A DNA stretch of 57,737 bases from contig NZ_JASBRG010000007.1 of the NCBI RefSeq assembly GCF_029961145.1, positions 1 through 57,737 on the forward strand, given 5' to 3'. Shown piece after piece: positions 19,073 through 28,000 of the stretch. Positions within the stretch are counted from its first letter, which is position 1. Each line of letters opens with the position of its first letter. A program made the position numbers and the translations under genes. Source of the DNA: Pinibacter soli (GTDB taxonomy: Bacteria > Bacteroidota > Bacteroidia > Chitinophagales > Chitinophagaceae). The notes beneath the pieces were generated by a model, which saw only the letters and a program-made list of their open reading frames with translations, was not told where the DNA came from and searched no databases.

Positions 19073-19687
19073 CTACCCCTCAACGTTTAAAATATTTTCA
19101 TGCACCCAGGTTGCCTCTTCATCTGCTGATACTTTATCAACGGTGCTTCCGGTTCTGCTAAACGTAGCGTGCGGAAAGTCATATGGTTTGCTATGGTCAA
19201 AATATGGCCCTACTACACCGAGCATCCAACCTTCCTTCGCTGCCCAATGGGGAGCATTTACTTTATACTTGAAAACTTCATAGTGAACAAAATTGCGTTG
19301 TCCATCGAAATCGATAGATACGCGTTTTATATGTTCCAGTTCGTCGGGGCAAGCAGCAAGTTCGGTAGGAAATTCAAGCCAGTTTGCCAGGTTGCTTTCT
19401 GCGCTTTTAACGATGGTAAGATATTCGCGGGGAAATAATTCGAGTTTTTGAAAGTCATACAGGAGTTGAAAAGTAGCCTCTCGTGTCATTACATTTTTTG
19501 CGAAGGGTAGAACATCATCCGGGCTTATAATTTCTGCATGTTCAAGTTTGGTGTACAAAGGACGGATGCGCTCGAAACGTTGGTCAACCAGCTTCCTGAT
19601 CTGACCTTTAACTTTCCGCGATCGATAAATCACAAAGACAAGGGCTGCCACTGCGGCGGAACCCGCAATGATCAAATAAATTATCAT
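19073..19687 (-). CDS. Unknown protein with one N-terminal membrane helix
   Basis: A 204-residue protein I do not recognise. Residues 1-21 form a single hydrophobic helix (MIIYLIIAGSAAVAALVFVIY) followed by basic RSRKVKGQIRK, which suggests an N-out, C-in anchor with the rest in the cytoplasm. The soluble part has two mixed regions: a helical one (about 30-110) and one with NFVHYEVFKYKV and HWAAKEGWMLGVVGPYF, perhaps beta-rich. There are no cysteine pairs and no obvious catalytic motif. It is isolated: convergent with the TonB receptor on one side and a repeat-rich gap on the other. Confidence 0.65.
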   Translation of the reverse strand: MIIYLIIAGSAAVAALVFVIYRSRKVKGQIRKLVDQRFERIRPLYTKLEHAEIISPDDVLPFAKNVMTREATFQLLYDFQKLELFPREYLTIVKSAESNLANWLEFPTELAACPDELEHIKRVSIDFDGQRNFVHYEVFKYKVNAPHWAAKEGWMLGVVGPYFDHSKPYDFPHATFSRTGSTVDKVSADEEATWVHENILNVEG

Positions 19688-19770
19688 AACGGTGATGGTT
19701 ATGGTTTGTAGTCAGTAAAATAATAGTTATTCCGGATAACCCGGTATTTGGCGCGTTAAATATTTATTGT

Positions 19771-19817
19771 GAATAAGCTGAATGGCTGAATAAACTGAAT
19801 GGTTGAAAGTTGAATGG
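19771..19817. repeat. Half copy of the CTGAATAA-type element
   Basis: GCTGAATGGCTGAATAAACTGAA words followed by GGTTGAAAGTTGAATGG, matching the left arm and start of the centre seen in the elements at 47764 and 49541. No right arm follows; the repeat core at 19883 comes next. Confidence 0.55.
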
Positions 19818-19882
19818 AAAAATAAATGACGAACGGCTTTCGTGTTGATCAGGATGAGCTGCAATTTTTATAGCTGAAAAAC

Positions 19883-19952
19883 GATATACTGTTGAAGTGT
19901 GCGACGCAAGAAAAGCTCGTCTATGCACTACTGCTGACCCCATAAAAATGAC
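19883..19952. repeat. GTGCGACGCAA core repeat, copy 1
   Basis: TACTGTTGAAGTGTGCGACG, then CAAG and, about 30 bases on, GCTGACCCCATAAAAATGAC. It shares the order TGTGCGACGCAA ... TGACC(T/C)C ... AAAAA with copies at 41869 and 43515, but lacks the ATGATTTT arms that flank those. The gap 19688-20046 holds no gene, only this, a half palindrome, and the hairpin at 20021. Confidence 0.6.
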
Positions 19953-20020
19953 TCATAAAAACCAGTACCGACGTTATTGCAACAGACAAAATAATCAAGC
20001 ATTAGGTTCATCAGAGACTT

Positions 20021-20051
20021 GGTAGAGACGCGTTCAACACGCGTCTCTACC
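20021..20051. repeat. Perfect 13-bp palindrome overlapping the esterase stop codon
   Basis: Arms GGTAGAGACGCGT (20021-20033) and ACGCGTCTCTACC (20039-20051) with a five-base loop. The right arm contains the TAG stop of the esterase (20047-20049, minus strand). There is no T-run on either side, so it is not a classic terminator. GTAGAGACG-type palindromes are abundant dispersed repeats in some bacteria, notably filamentous cyanobacteria, so a REP-like element is likely. Confidence 0.7.
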
Positions 20052-21126
20052 ATTTTACTTCCTTCTCCATAAACTTAATCAAATCGTCTGCCGCCGCTTG
20101 TTGTTCACGAATGCTGGGATGCCCCGGTGTTTTTTTGTAAGAAATAAAATGCGTAAGAACTTTTTTATCATTCATTAATTGAACTGCTTGCGTAACATAA
20201 CCTGGCCACTGAGAATTTGCTCCAGTAGCATCCATGTTGCCAAGGATACAAACAATAGTTGCCGAAGGATATTTTGCACGTACACTGCTGATAAAATTTT
20301 TGTAAGCAGCAACAATCTGTGATTCAGAAGGAGCTGTCGTTCCGAATCGAGCTTTGAATTGCTCATGATCCGGCCTTTTTGTTAACCAACTATCATTTTG
20401 AAATAAATTTACAATCACCACTTGTGGTTTGTAGTCGCTAAAGTTCCAGTGACTGTTGCTGTCAGTAGGATTGAGACGATCATACATCTCCGGCATGATC
20501 AATGGAAACCAACTGATCAAAATGCCAATGCCGCTTTTTGAAATGCTTACGTAGTCAGCATTAAAATGTCTTGCTGTAATAGCCGCATAACTGATATATC
20601 CGTTTTCAAAAGGCGCCGTTCCTCTGTCTTTACCCGTTGAATCTTCCACTGCATAGCCGCAGGTAATCGAATCGCCATAAACTTCAATCTTTCTTTTCTT
20701 AGCCGGTGGTGCCGCTAATAGCGTTGTGCCTTTATCAATAGAAAAACCATAGATCGAAGTGCTGCCCATGGCCCATTCTGTTTGTTTGAAAAGCTCCACT
20801 TCGTGCGTACCTGAGGAAAGTCCGCTCGCAAGCGTGTATGTTCGTTTTGTGCTATCAACGTTTAGTGTTGGTTGTACTTTGCCATCCACAATGACTGTGA
20901 AACGATTAATACCCAGTTGATCTTTCAATACCACGCTTATACCAGTTCCTTTAAATTTTATTTTAGCAGAAGACGCCGTCCAGTAAAAAACAGCCGTGCT
21001 ATCCGTTTGTTGAATACGACCCGTATAGCGGATATGAGAATCGTCGTGCTTAACGTTTTGTGCAAGTGATATTTTACAAACAAGCAGAGAAATACAAGCA
21101 AAAGTAATGACGGCCAGTCGATGCAT
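20047..21126 (-). CDS. SGNH/GDSL esterase of carbohydrate-esterase family 2 type
   Basis: A 359-residue exported esterase, probably removing acetyl groups from polysaccharides. A signal peptide (residues 1-22, ending SLAQ) precedes a jelly-roll-like N-terminal domain (about 28-135). The SGNH hydrolase domain follows, with the nucleophile in VYGDSITCGYA (Ser153), a glycine block around SKSGIGI, the Asn block VNLFQNDSW, and the C-terminal His in PGHPS (His336). The jelly-roll plus SGNH order is that of CE2 acetylxylan esterases. It stands alone between repeat-rich gaps, with the sulfatase pseudogene divergent upstream. Its last codons lie in a perfect palindrome. Substrate is inferred from the family only. 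Confidence 0.85.
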   Translation of the reverse strand: MHRLAVITFACISLLVCKISLAQNVKHDDSHIRYTGRIQQTDSTAVFYWTASSAKIKFKGTGISVVLKDQLGINRFTVIVDGKVQPTLNVDSTKRTYTLASGLSSGTHEVELFKQTEWAMGSTSIYGFSIDKGTTLLAAPPAKKRKIEVYGDSITCGYAVEDSTGKDRGTAPFENGYISYAAITARHFNADYVSISKSGIGILISWFPLIMPEMYDRLNPTDSNSHWNFSDYKPQVVIVNLFQNDSWLTKRPDHEQFKARFGTTAPSESQIVAAYKNFISSVRAKYPSATIVCILGNMDATGANSQWPGYVTQAVQLMNDKKVLTHFISYKKTPGHPSIREQQAAADDLIKFMEKEVKW

Positions 21127-21177
21127 AGTTAAGTTGGTTTAGAGTAAAGATATCAGAAATTTGAAAATAGAGCATAC

Positions 21178-21213
21178 AGATGACGCTGATTAAACTGATT
21201 TAAACAGATTTTG
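21178..21213. repeat. ACGCTGATTAAACTGATTT-type repeat, copy 2
   Basis: Second exact copy of the 19-base core found at 18952-18988, here upstream of the esterase and the sulfatase remnant. Confidence 0.55.
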
Positions 21214-21295
21214 GCCCAATCCTGCCGCAGTATTCCAACCGGTTCCATTTATTCGCCTCACTGCAACATCGTCTCGGTGAATACCATGCTCATCT

Positions 21296-21303
21296 TATAT
21301 TTG
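21296..21303 (+). promoter_or_regulatory. -7 box in front of the sulfatase pseudogene
   Basis: TATATTTG matches TAnnTTTG exactly and lies 26 bases before the ATG at 21329. The same octamer serves the outer-membrane protein gene at 47135. The promoter seems intact although the gene is broken. Confidence 0.45.
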
Positions 21304-21328
21304 ACCTTTACGCACCATCAGAAAAAAT

Positions 21329-21687
21329 ATGAGACAATTAATTGCTAGTTTAGTTGACCTTTCTATAAGCCATTTCATTTTCGCGCAAACGCAAAAGGTA
21401 CCCAATGTGGTCATTATTTATTTTAACGACATGGGTTATAGCGATCTAGAACCCTATGGCATGACGGGGGGCGGGACGGTAGCAGTGGAAAAATACCGAG
21501 AGTGAATATGCCGCTTGCATTATATGATTTGGCGCACGATCCGGGAGAAGCTTACGATGTGCAAACACTCTATCCTGACATTCTTCAAAAATTACAAAGC
21601 ATCGCGGAGCAGGCCAGAGAAGATCTTGGTGATGATTTGACAAATAGGGTAGGAAGGAATGTAAGAAAAGGCTGCAACTCCCAGTGA
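21329..21687 (+). pseudogene. Sulfatase with a large internal deletion
   Basis: The first 58-codon frame (21329-21505) has a signal-like start ending IFAQ and then VPNVVIIYFNDMGYSDL, the canonical N-terminal metal-binding strand of arylsulfatases, with EPYGMTGGG after it. It stops at 21503-21505. A second frame (from 21502 or 21508 to 21687), shifted by one, reads LYDLAHDPGEAYDVQTLYPD and AREDLGDDL, the canonical sulfatase C-terminus. Sulfatases have roughly 450-550 residues; here about 350-400 residues between the two ends are gone, including the C/S-x-P-S-R formylglycine site. A -7 box and a terminator still bracket the remnant, so one deletion of about 1.1 kb with frame loss is the simplest explanation. 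Confidence 0.82.
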
Positions 21688-21727
21688 TGAGTAATGATTT
21701 CTTAGTTATGAGTGTCTTCAAAATTAG

Positions 21728-21759
21728 AAATCACATCCTTTTAGGGGATGTGATTTTTT
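21728..21759 (+). terminator. Terminator of the sulfatase remnant
   Basis: Eleven-base arms AAATCACATCC (21728-21738) and GGATGTGATTT (21746-21756), followed by TTT, 41 bases after the remnant's stop. Confidence 0.8.
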
Positions 21760-21924
21760 ATGGTTGCTTCGCCACTAGGAAAAAATTGTAAGCAATGTTG
21801 CTTCTTCTATATTGACAAAATTTATTCCATTAGTGCTGCCTTGAGTTTAAAATAAAAATCATCGCTGTTCTCAATCTAAAACTATCAACTAGAACACAGT
21901 AGAACTGGTTCAGTTTTACTGTTT

Positions 21925-22226
21925 TTAATACTTATTTTCAATGATAGCGTTTTTGAAATAAGTAATGTATCTCCAACCAGATGCATGAGTTAAATGGACT
22001 CCATCGGTTGTAGAATAGTTCCGGCTATCTGGCTGTTCAATGTAATGATATCGGTCATTTGGAAACGTTTTGATCAATAAATCCCGTGCTGTAGTTGCGA
22101 ATGCAGTGTTATTAAGCCTTCGTCTACGGGCATTTCAAAAAAGACATTTTCAACATTGTTTTTTTCTAACGCCTTCACATAAGACATTAGTTCTTTTACT
22201 TGCTGAAATAATTTGAACGAATCGGG
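21925..22226 (-). pseudogene. Frameshifted C-terminal fragment of an SGNH-like protein
   Basis: Read on the minus strand, one frame gives VKELMSYVKALEKNNVENVFFEMPVDEG. Near 22112-22125 the reading continues in another frame as ARDLLIKTFPNDRYHYIEQP, then TTDGVHLTHASGWRYITYF, and stops at 21925. The order FFEMP ... DGVHLTHASG resembles the last block of SGNH/GDSL-fold proteins (the D-x-x-H-like end). A TGA at 22227-22229 closes the frame upstream, and no N-terminal half exists before the OmpA terminator. The family is uncertain; that it is decayed coding sequence is likely. Confidence 0.5.
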
Positions 22227-22304
22227 TCAAGTAAATAGGATTTTTGTTTTTGTTGAGGGATGTGTATCTGGTACTATTTAGGCTGGGTTCATTGTCTGGA
22301 TGCA

Positions 22305-22341
22305 TAAAAAAAGGCATTCCAGTTTGCACCGGAAGCCTTTT
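22305..22341 (-). terminator. Terminator of the adhesin-PorP-OmpA operon
   Basis: Arms AAAAGGC plus TTCC (22309-22320, one bulged A) and GGAA plus GCCTTTT (22331-22341). On the minus strand the stem is followed by a run of seven T. It lies 74 bases past the OmpA stop. Confidence 0.75.
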
Positions 22342-22414
22342 GTGTTATTGGGCTTGCTATTTTTTACAATTGTTGCATCAAACCGTCATCCACTTTTTCG
22401 GAAGTGTGCGGTGT

Positions 22415-23791
22415 TCATTTCTTCTCGTAGATTACGATTTCAGTTCTACGGTTTCTCCAAGCTGCGTTAGGGTCATTTGTATTGACAACCGGATTATCCT
22501 TACCAAAATAGTTCATGAACATTCTCGCATCAGGAATGCCGCGGCTCTTCAGGTAATCAAATGCAACCTGCGCTCTTTTTTTAGAGAGCTCCTGGTTGTA
22601 CACCTCAGAACCTTTTAAGTCGGTGTAACCTAACAGATCCACATACATGTTGTCATTCGTTTTTAACTGATAAACTACCTGATCAAGTACGCCGAATGCA
22701 CCGGAAGTAAGAACCCCCAAATCGTAATTAAAGTAGATCGTGTATTTGGTTAACGGAGGATAGTTGAAAGCGTTTTCTACATCTGTTTTATTGCTTGCTT
22801 GGCTGATACCTCCGTCGTCAACACCGTTGTCGCCACCTATACCGTTTCTGCCTTTTTTGCCTTTTGCCTCAAATGGAGGCATCATAATAAGGATGCTGAT
22901 GTTCGGAATGGCGCCAAACGGACTACCTTTTTTCAACATAGCCAATGCGCTGGTAGTAGTATCTTTTTTCTTCTCTTGTGTTTTAGCATTATCAATTGTT
23001 TCCTGCACAGTTGGTTTTTTCTTTCCTTTAAATGGCAGGTAAATACCGATGGAATACATCATCGGATTCATGTTTTTAATGTTGGTGCTAATGCTGTAGG
23101 CGTAAGCAACCTGCGCTGTAACCATCATGCCATTGCCATGATACTTAACACCACCACCAAGTGGTGCCGATGTGTAAGGAGCATCGCCTGCGAGATGATA
23201 AACACCGGCAGAGATAAACGGTTGCAGTTTGTTTTTGTCTTCCAGTAAATGGTAATACATTGTACCGGTTACAACGTTGTATGTTTTAGATTCTGTTTTT
23301 GTAACATTAGCTGTGGTGGTGGCCACGTGACCAAAGCTTAAGCCAATATCTCCACTTACAGAAAATCTTTTGCTGAGGTTTCTATACACCGATACTGCGA
23401 TCGATGCGTTTGTTTTTTTGCCAAATGGCACAGCGCTTGCTCCATCTACATCGGAATGATCGCCTTTATTTGCCAGGCTGTAATCCTGTACCTGCACACG
23501 CAAACCGGGTGAAATAAACCATCTGTCATCATAGCTCTTTTGCGGAGCATCTGATTCCTGTGCCGATCGGGCGGAATCACTGGCCGGCTTGGTCTTGAGT
23601 TTGGTTATAAACGGCTTTGCTTCCGGATTGACGTTAACAGGCGTCGAATCAATTTTCTGCCGTTGTTTCACCAGCATCGAATCGATATTGACTGCAGTAT
23701 CAATGTGTGGCAAAGGATGGTTCTGCTCTTCCTGTGCGGTTGCCATAACGGATATTATACTGAATACCGCTATGGAAAATAGTCGTTTCAT
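22415..23791 (-). CDS. OmpA-family outer-membrane protein
   Basis: A 458-residue protein from the preferred ATG at 23791, where a signal peptide (MKRLFSIAVFSIISVMATAQ) begins; the frame is open up to 23899. Residues ~95-260 resemble a small beta-barrel (alternating strands in RFSVSGDIGLSFGHVATTT). A linker follows and then a C-terminal OmpA domain (about 335-458) with LLGYTDLKGSEVYNQELSKK and WRNRRTEIVIY, the peptidoglycan-binding face. It probably ties the outer membrane to the cell wall. As third gene after a T9SS adhesin and a PorP/SprF protein, it likely helps anchor the adhesin complex, like the OmpA-type partners seen beside SprF-like genes in gliding bacteria. Confidence 0.85.
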   Translation of the reverse strand: MKRLFSIAVFSIISVMATAQEEQNHPLPHIDTAVNIDSMLVKQRQKIDSTPVNVNPEAKPFITKLKTKPASDSARSAQESDAPQKSYDDRWFISPGLRVQVQDYSLANKGDHSDVDGASAVPFGKKTNASIAVSVYRNLSKRFSVSGDIGLSFGHVATTTANVTKTESKTYNVVTGTMYYHLLEDKNKLQPFISAGVYHLAGDAPYTSAPLGGGVKYHGNGMMVTAQVAYAYSISTNIKNMNPMMYSIGIYLPFKGKKKPTVQETIDNAKTQEKKKDTTTSALAMLKKGSPFGAIPNISILIMMPPFEAKGKKGRNGIGGDNGVDDGGISQASNKTDVENAFNYPPLTKYTIYFNYDLGVLTSGAFGVLDQVVYQLKTNDNMYVDLLGYTDLKGSEVYNQELSKKRAQVAFDYLKSRGIPDARMFMNYFGKDNPVVNTNDPNAAWRNRRTEIVIYEKK

Positions 23792-23954
23792 GGTCGACAG
23801 ATTTTTATTTAACAGTCTTGAGTCCGACAAATTCAATTTGGCGGGCGAAACATGCATCTTATTTTCCACGGTTGGAAAATCGGTTATGTCAGGTTTCATA
23901 AATACAGTTTTTTCGTTTTAACAGTTTTGGGGTTTTGTCTAGCAACTTGATTTA

Positions 23955-24977
23955 TTAGAAATCAAGTTTTAGTGCAAGTTCCAGACCTGTACGTCTGTAA
24001 CCCGCAGCGTTAATGCTTGAAATATTTATATCGTACAATAGTGCAATCGTCGCCTTATTGTATCGCAAATCGACATTAGGAACAACAGCGTCATTGTAGC
24101 GATAGCCAATACCAAAGCCAACACCACCTTCCATGCTCGGGATCGCCTTTAAATAAGACACGTTGAAATAATGTTTGTATGCATTGCTCTGCCAGTTTAG
24201 CGACATGTTAACAGCAACTTCATCTGCATCTGCGGTAATGTATTTGTAGCCCCCTTGTACGCTCAATGCACGTTTCGCTTTGAATGTTTCACTCTTTGAA
24301 CGTTCAGTATAAGGAGTGTTTACATGAAGTATTGAAGCTCCTAGATACCACTTGTTGTATTGGCTGTTGCTGAAAACTGAAGCGCCCGCATTAAAATTGA
24401 AATAGCCGTAGGACCAACCTGTCGCAACCGGGTCAATACTAAGTTTGCCATTGATCGGGCCATACTGATCAAATTGATCAGGAAAGGCAGCGATGCCGGA
24501 TGTATTCATTTTACTTTGATAATACATCGCCTGGAAACCAAGTGATGCATATACTTCGTTTGATGAGATCGGCAATGCATAAGACACTCCAAGCAAACCA
24601 AGCGAATTGCTTAAAATACCCTGATTAGATTTATCAGATGCTGCACCAGCACTTATACTGAAGTAACCCGAGTTGGTTTTTTCTTTTGCTGATTTCGACA
24701 ACAAAGGTGCATCAAGCATAGCACACACAGAGTTATAAGCGAGGAGTCCCTGGTAGTTTACATTTCTGTAATTCAGCTTAAGGCTCATTTGTCTGTCAGT
24801 CTTTAACGATTGGTTGTACCATATCGCCATGTCCTGCACACGGGAAAAGTTCATCTCCTGTGCATGGGCAATCATGTTGTACAAAGCAAGCGCCAGTACA
24901 AGGAAACCAAACCTCACTAGTTCTTTAAAATTGGATTTTTTATTTTGTCTTTTCATAACAGGTAGTAGTTTAGTCAT
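23955..24977 (-). CDS. PorP/SprF-family T9SS outer-membrane protein
   Basis: A 340-residue predicted outer-membrane barrel. A signal peptide ends near MIAHAQ. The mature start MNFSRVQDMAIWYNQSLKTD and the body with GLLGVSYALPI, WYLGASILHV and GFGIGYRYN fit the PorP/SprF family, and the protein ends ALKLDF. In flavobacteria SprF is needed for surface delivery of the type B adhesin SprB, and PorP-like proteins typically sit directly downstream of their type B cargo. Here the cargo is the giant repeat protein upstream (84 bases away), so the pair should act together. An ATG at 24956 is an alternative start. Confidence 0.85.
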   Translation of the reverse strand: MTKLLPVMKRQNKKSNFKELVRFGFLVLALALYNMIAHAQEMNFSRVQDMAIWYNQSLKTDRQMSLKLNYRNVNYQGLLAYNSVCAMLDAPLLSKSAKEKTNSGYFSISAGAASDKSNQGILSNSLGLLGVSYALPISSNEVYASLGFQAMYYQSKMNTSGIAAFPDQFDQYGPINGKLSIDPVATGWSYGYFNFNAGASVFSNSQYNKWYLGASILHVNTPYTERSKSETFKAKRALSVQGGYKYITADADEVAVNMSLNWQSNAYKHYFNVSYLKAIPSMEGGVGFGIGYRYNDAVVPNVDLRYNKATIALLYDINISSINAAGYRRTGLELALKLDF

Positions 24978-25061
24978 GGTGACTAATCGTCAAATATTGT
25001 TAAAACAGTTTTTTGATCATTCTTTATTTGTAGGTTCTGATTTCTAGTTTCTAATTCCTAA

Positions 25062-28000
25062 TTATCTCGCCAGCGTTACCATTCCTTTTCTCTGAATAAC
25101 TTTGCCGTTCTTATCGATTCCTTCAGCAAACCACAGGTAGGTTTCAATTGGCTGCGGTACACCTTTCAAAGTGCCATCCCAACCGGTATTGATATCTTTT
25201 GTAGAGAAGATCAAATTGCCCCATCTGTTATAGATGCTAAATGTTTTTATTTCAGGAACTCCACTTACAATTGGTTTCAGGATGTCGTTGATACCATCGT
25301 TGTTTGGTGTAAATACTTTGGCCACGATAATGTCGATCGATTGTGCGATAAAGTGAAGTTTTGCAGGACTGCCATTTGTGATAGCTATGCCTTTCACTTT
25401 AGCGGTGATCGAAGCTTCATTAACTGCTCCGCTGGTAAGACTTATGATCGCATCTCCGTTTGCATCTGTTACAACAGGCATTGGCGATACAATGATTGCA
25501 GTACCTGAAGCTACATTGAAATCGACCTGCACGTTGGCAACTGCGTTACCAGCTGCATCAACCAGGTGAACTTTCACCATGTTAACAGCTATGTTATCTG
25601 CTATTGCACTGTCTTTTACCACGCTGATCGTCGTAAGTGCATTGGTAAAGTCGATAGCCGGTCTGAAAGAAATTTTTACCGGACTATTATTTGTAAGCGG
25701 AGTGCCATTAATGCTTGCAGAGACATTTATTTCGCCAGGGTTATTGCTGGTGATACCTATAGTCGCATCGCCATTTGCATCAGTAACTACAGTAACAGTA
25801 CCTGTTACAATGCCATTGCCATCTTTTTTAGTGAACACCACTGTTGCGCCAGCTACAGGGTTTCCGTTGGCATCTACAGCATGCACTTTGATTGAGTCGG
25901 CATCAACACCATCAGCAAACGCTGAATCTTTTACTACAGTGATTTTCGTTGCAGGATTATTTACGTCAACAGAGCCTGATTTAAAGTTTGCTTTCGCAGG
26001 ACTTCCATTGATGATGTCTGTACCGTTCACTTTTGCAGTTACATTAGTGATGCCTGCAACTGTGCTTGTTAAAGAGATGGTCGCATCTCCATTAGCATCA
26101 GTGGTAAGGGTAGTAGTGCCTACAAATGTCGCACTGCCAGATTTTGCAAAGTCGATCGTTGCACCCGCAACAGGGAAGCCGTTTGCATCGGTAACGTGAA
26201 CAGTTACGTTGTCTACGGCAACACCATCTGCATTCGCATCATTTTTCGTAACAGTTATTTTAGTACCCGGTACATTCACAGATGGAACACCGCCTATGAA
26301 GCTCGCTATCGCCGGACTGCCATTGACAATTGGCGTTCCGTTTACTGTTGCTGTGATCGTATTTGATCCCACAACAGTGCTTGTCATCGAAATAACAGCA
26401 TCACCGTTAGCATCAGTCGTAACCGTGGTGGTACCGCTGAAAGTCGCGCTGCCGCTGGTAGAAGTAAAGGTTACAGTTGCTCCTGCGACCGCGTTTCCAT
26501 TCACATCAGCCACGTGCACTTTTATTTTATCTGTAGCAGTGCCGTCGGCCTTCGCATTATCCTGGACAACACTAATTGCTGTTGCCGGATTGGTTACAGA
26601 AGGAGCGTTCGCTTTGAATGTTGCTTTTGCAGGGCTGCCGTTTGTGATTGCCACACCATTTACAGTTGCTGTAATGTCGTTAGAGCCGGCAATTATGCTG
26701 GTCAAACTCACAAAAGCATCGCCATTGGTGTCTGTTACAACTGTCACCGGAGTGGAGAATGTTGCGCTGCCGTTTGATTTGGTGAACACAACAGTTGCAC
26801 CTGCAACAGGGTTTCCGTTCGCATCGGTAATATGAGCTTTTACTTTGTCAGCATCTGTTCCGTCAGCTATTGAGTTATTTTTTGTAATTGTTATATTGGT
26901 TGTTGGAACTGTTGTGTTAGGTGCATCTGCAACAAACACCACTTTTGCAGGACTGCCATTTGTTATGGCAACTCCGTTTACTGTTGCGGTAATATCGTTA
27001 GAGCCTGCTACGGTGCTTGTCATGGAGATGAATGCATCACCGTTTGCATCTGTTGTCGCTGTAGGTGCGCCGATAAATGTGCCGCTGCCACTCGCTTGTG
27101 TGAATACTATTGTCGCATTTGCTACATTATTTCCGTTCGCATCAACTACATGCACTTTAATTTGGTCTGTAGCTGATCCGTCAGCTTTGGCATTGTTTAC
27201 CGTAACACTGATTGTTGTTAAAGGATTTGATACTGCCGGAACGTCTGCTACGAAATTAGCTTTTGCAGGACTTCCGTATGCAATTGTGCTTCCATTTACG
27301 GTAGCTGTAATATTGTTCGATCCTGCAACGGTGCTTGTCATTGTTATAAAAGCATCTCCGTTTGCATCGGTCGTTACAGTTACAGAACCTACGAATGATG
27401 CGCTTCCCGTCGATTTTGAGAATGTTACAGATGCATTTGGAACAGGGTTACCGTTTACGTCAACGATATGCGCTTTAATTTTATCGGTTGCGGTGCCGTC
27501 AGCCTTTGCATTGTCGGCAACAACACTTAATGCGGTCCCAGGGTTATATATAGTAGGCGCCCCTGCCACAAAGGTTGCAACAGCAGGACTTCCGTTTACG
27601 ATCGGGCTACCGCTAACAGTTGCGGTGATATAATTATCACCGGCAAAAGTGCTTATCATTTTAATTGTGGCATTACCATTTGCATCGGTCACTACCGTCG
27701 TAGAGCCTACAAATACACCACTCCCCGTTGTTTTTGTAAACACCACTGTTATATACGGAACACCGTTACCTGCAGCATCTGCAATGTGAGCAACAATTAC
27801 ATCGGTTGACGAATAATCTGCGGCTGCATTATCAGTAGATACAAATAGTTTTGTCAGGGGATTGCTTAGAGATGGAGGGAGAGCACTAAACACCGCCTCA
27901 GCAGGGCTGCCATTTTTAATTGGCGTACCGTTTACTGTTGCAGTAATTAAGTTGGTTCCACTAACGGTGCTTGTCAGATACACAGATGCAACCCCTGCGC

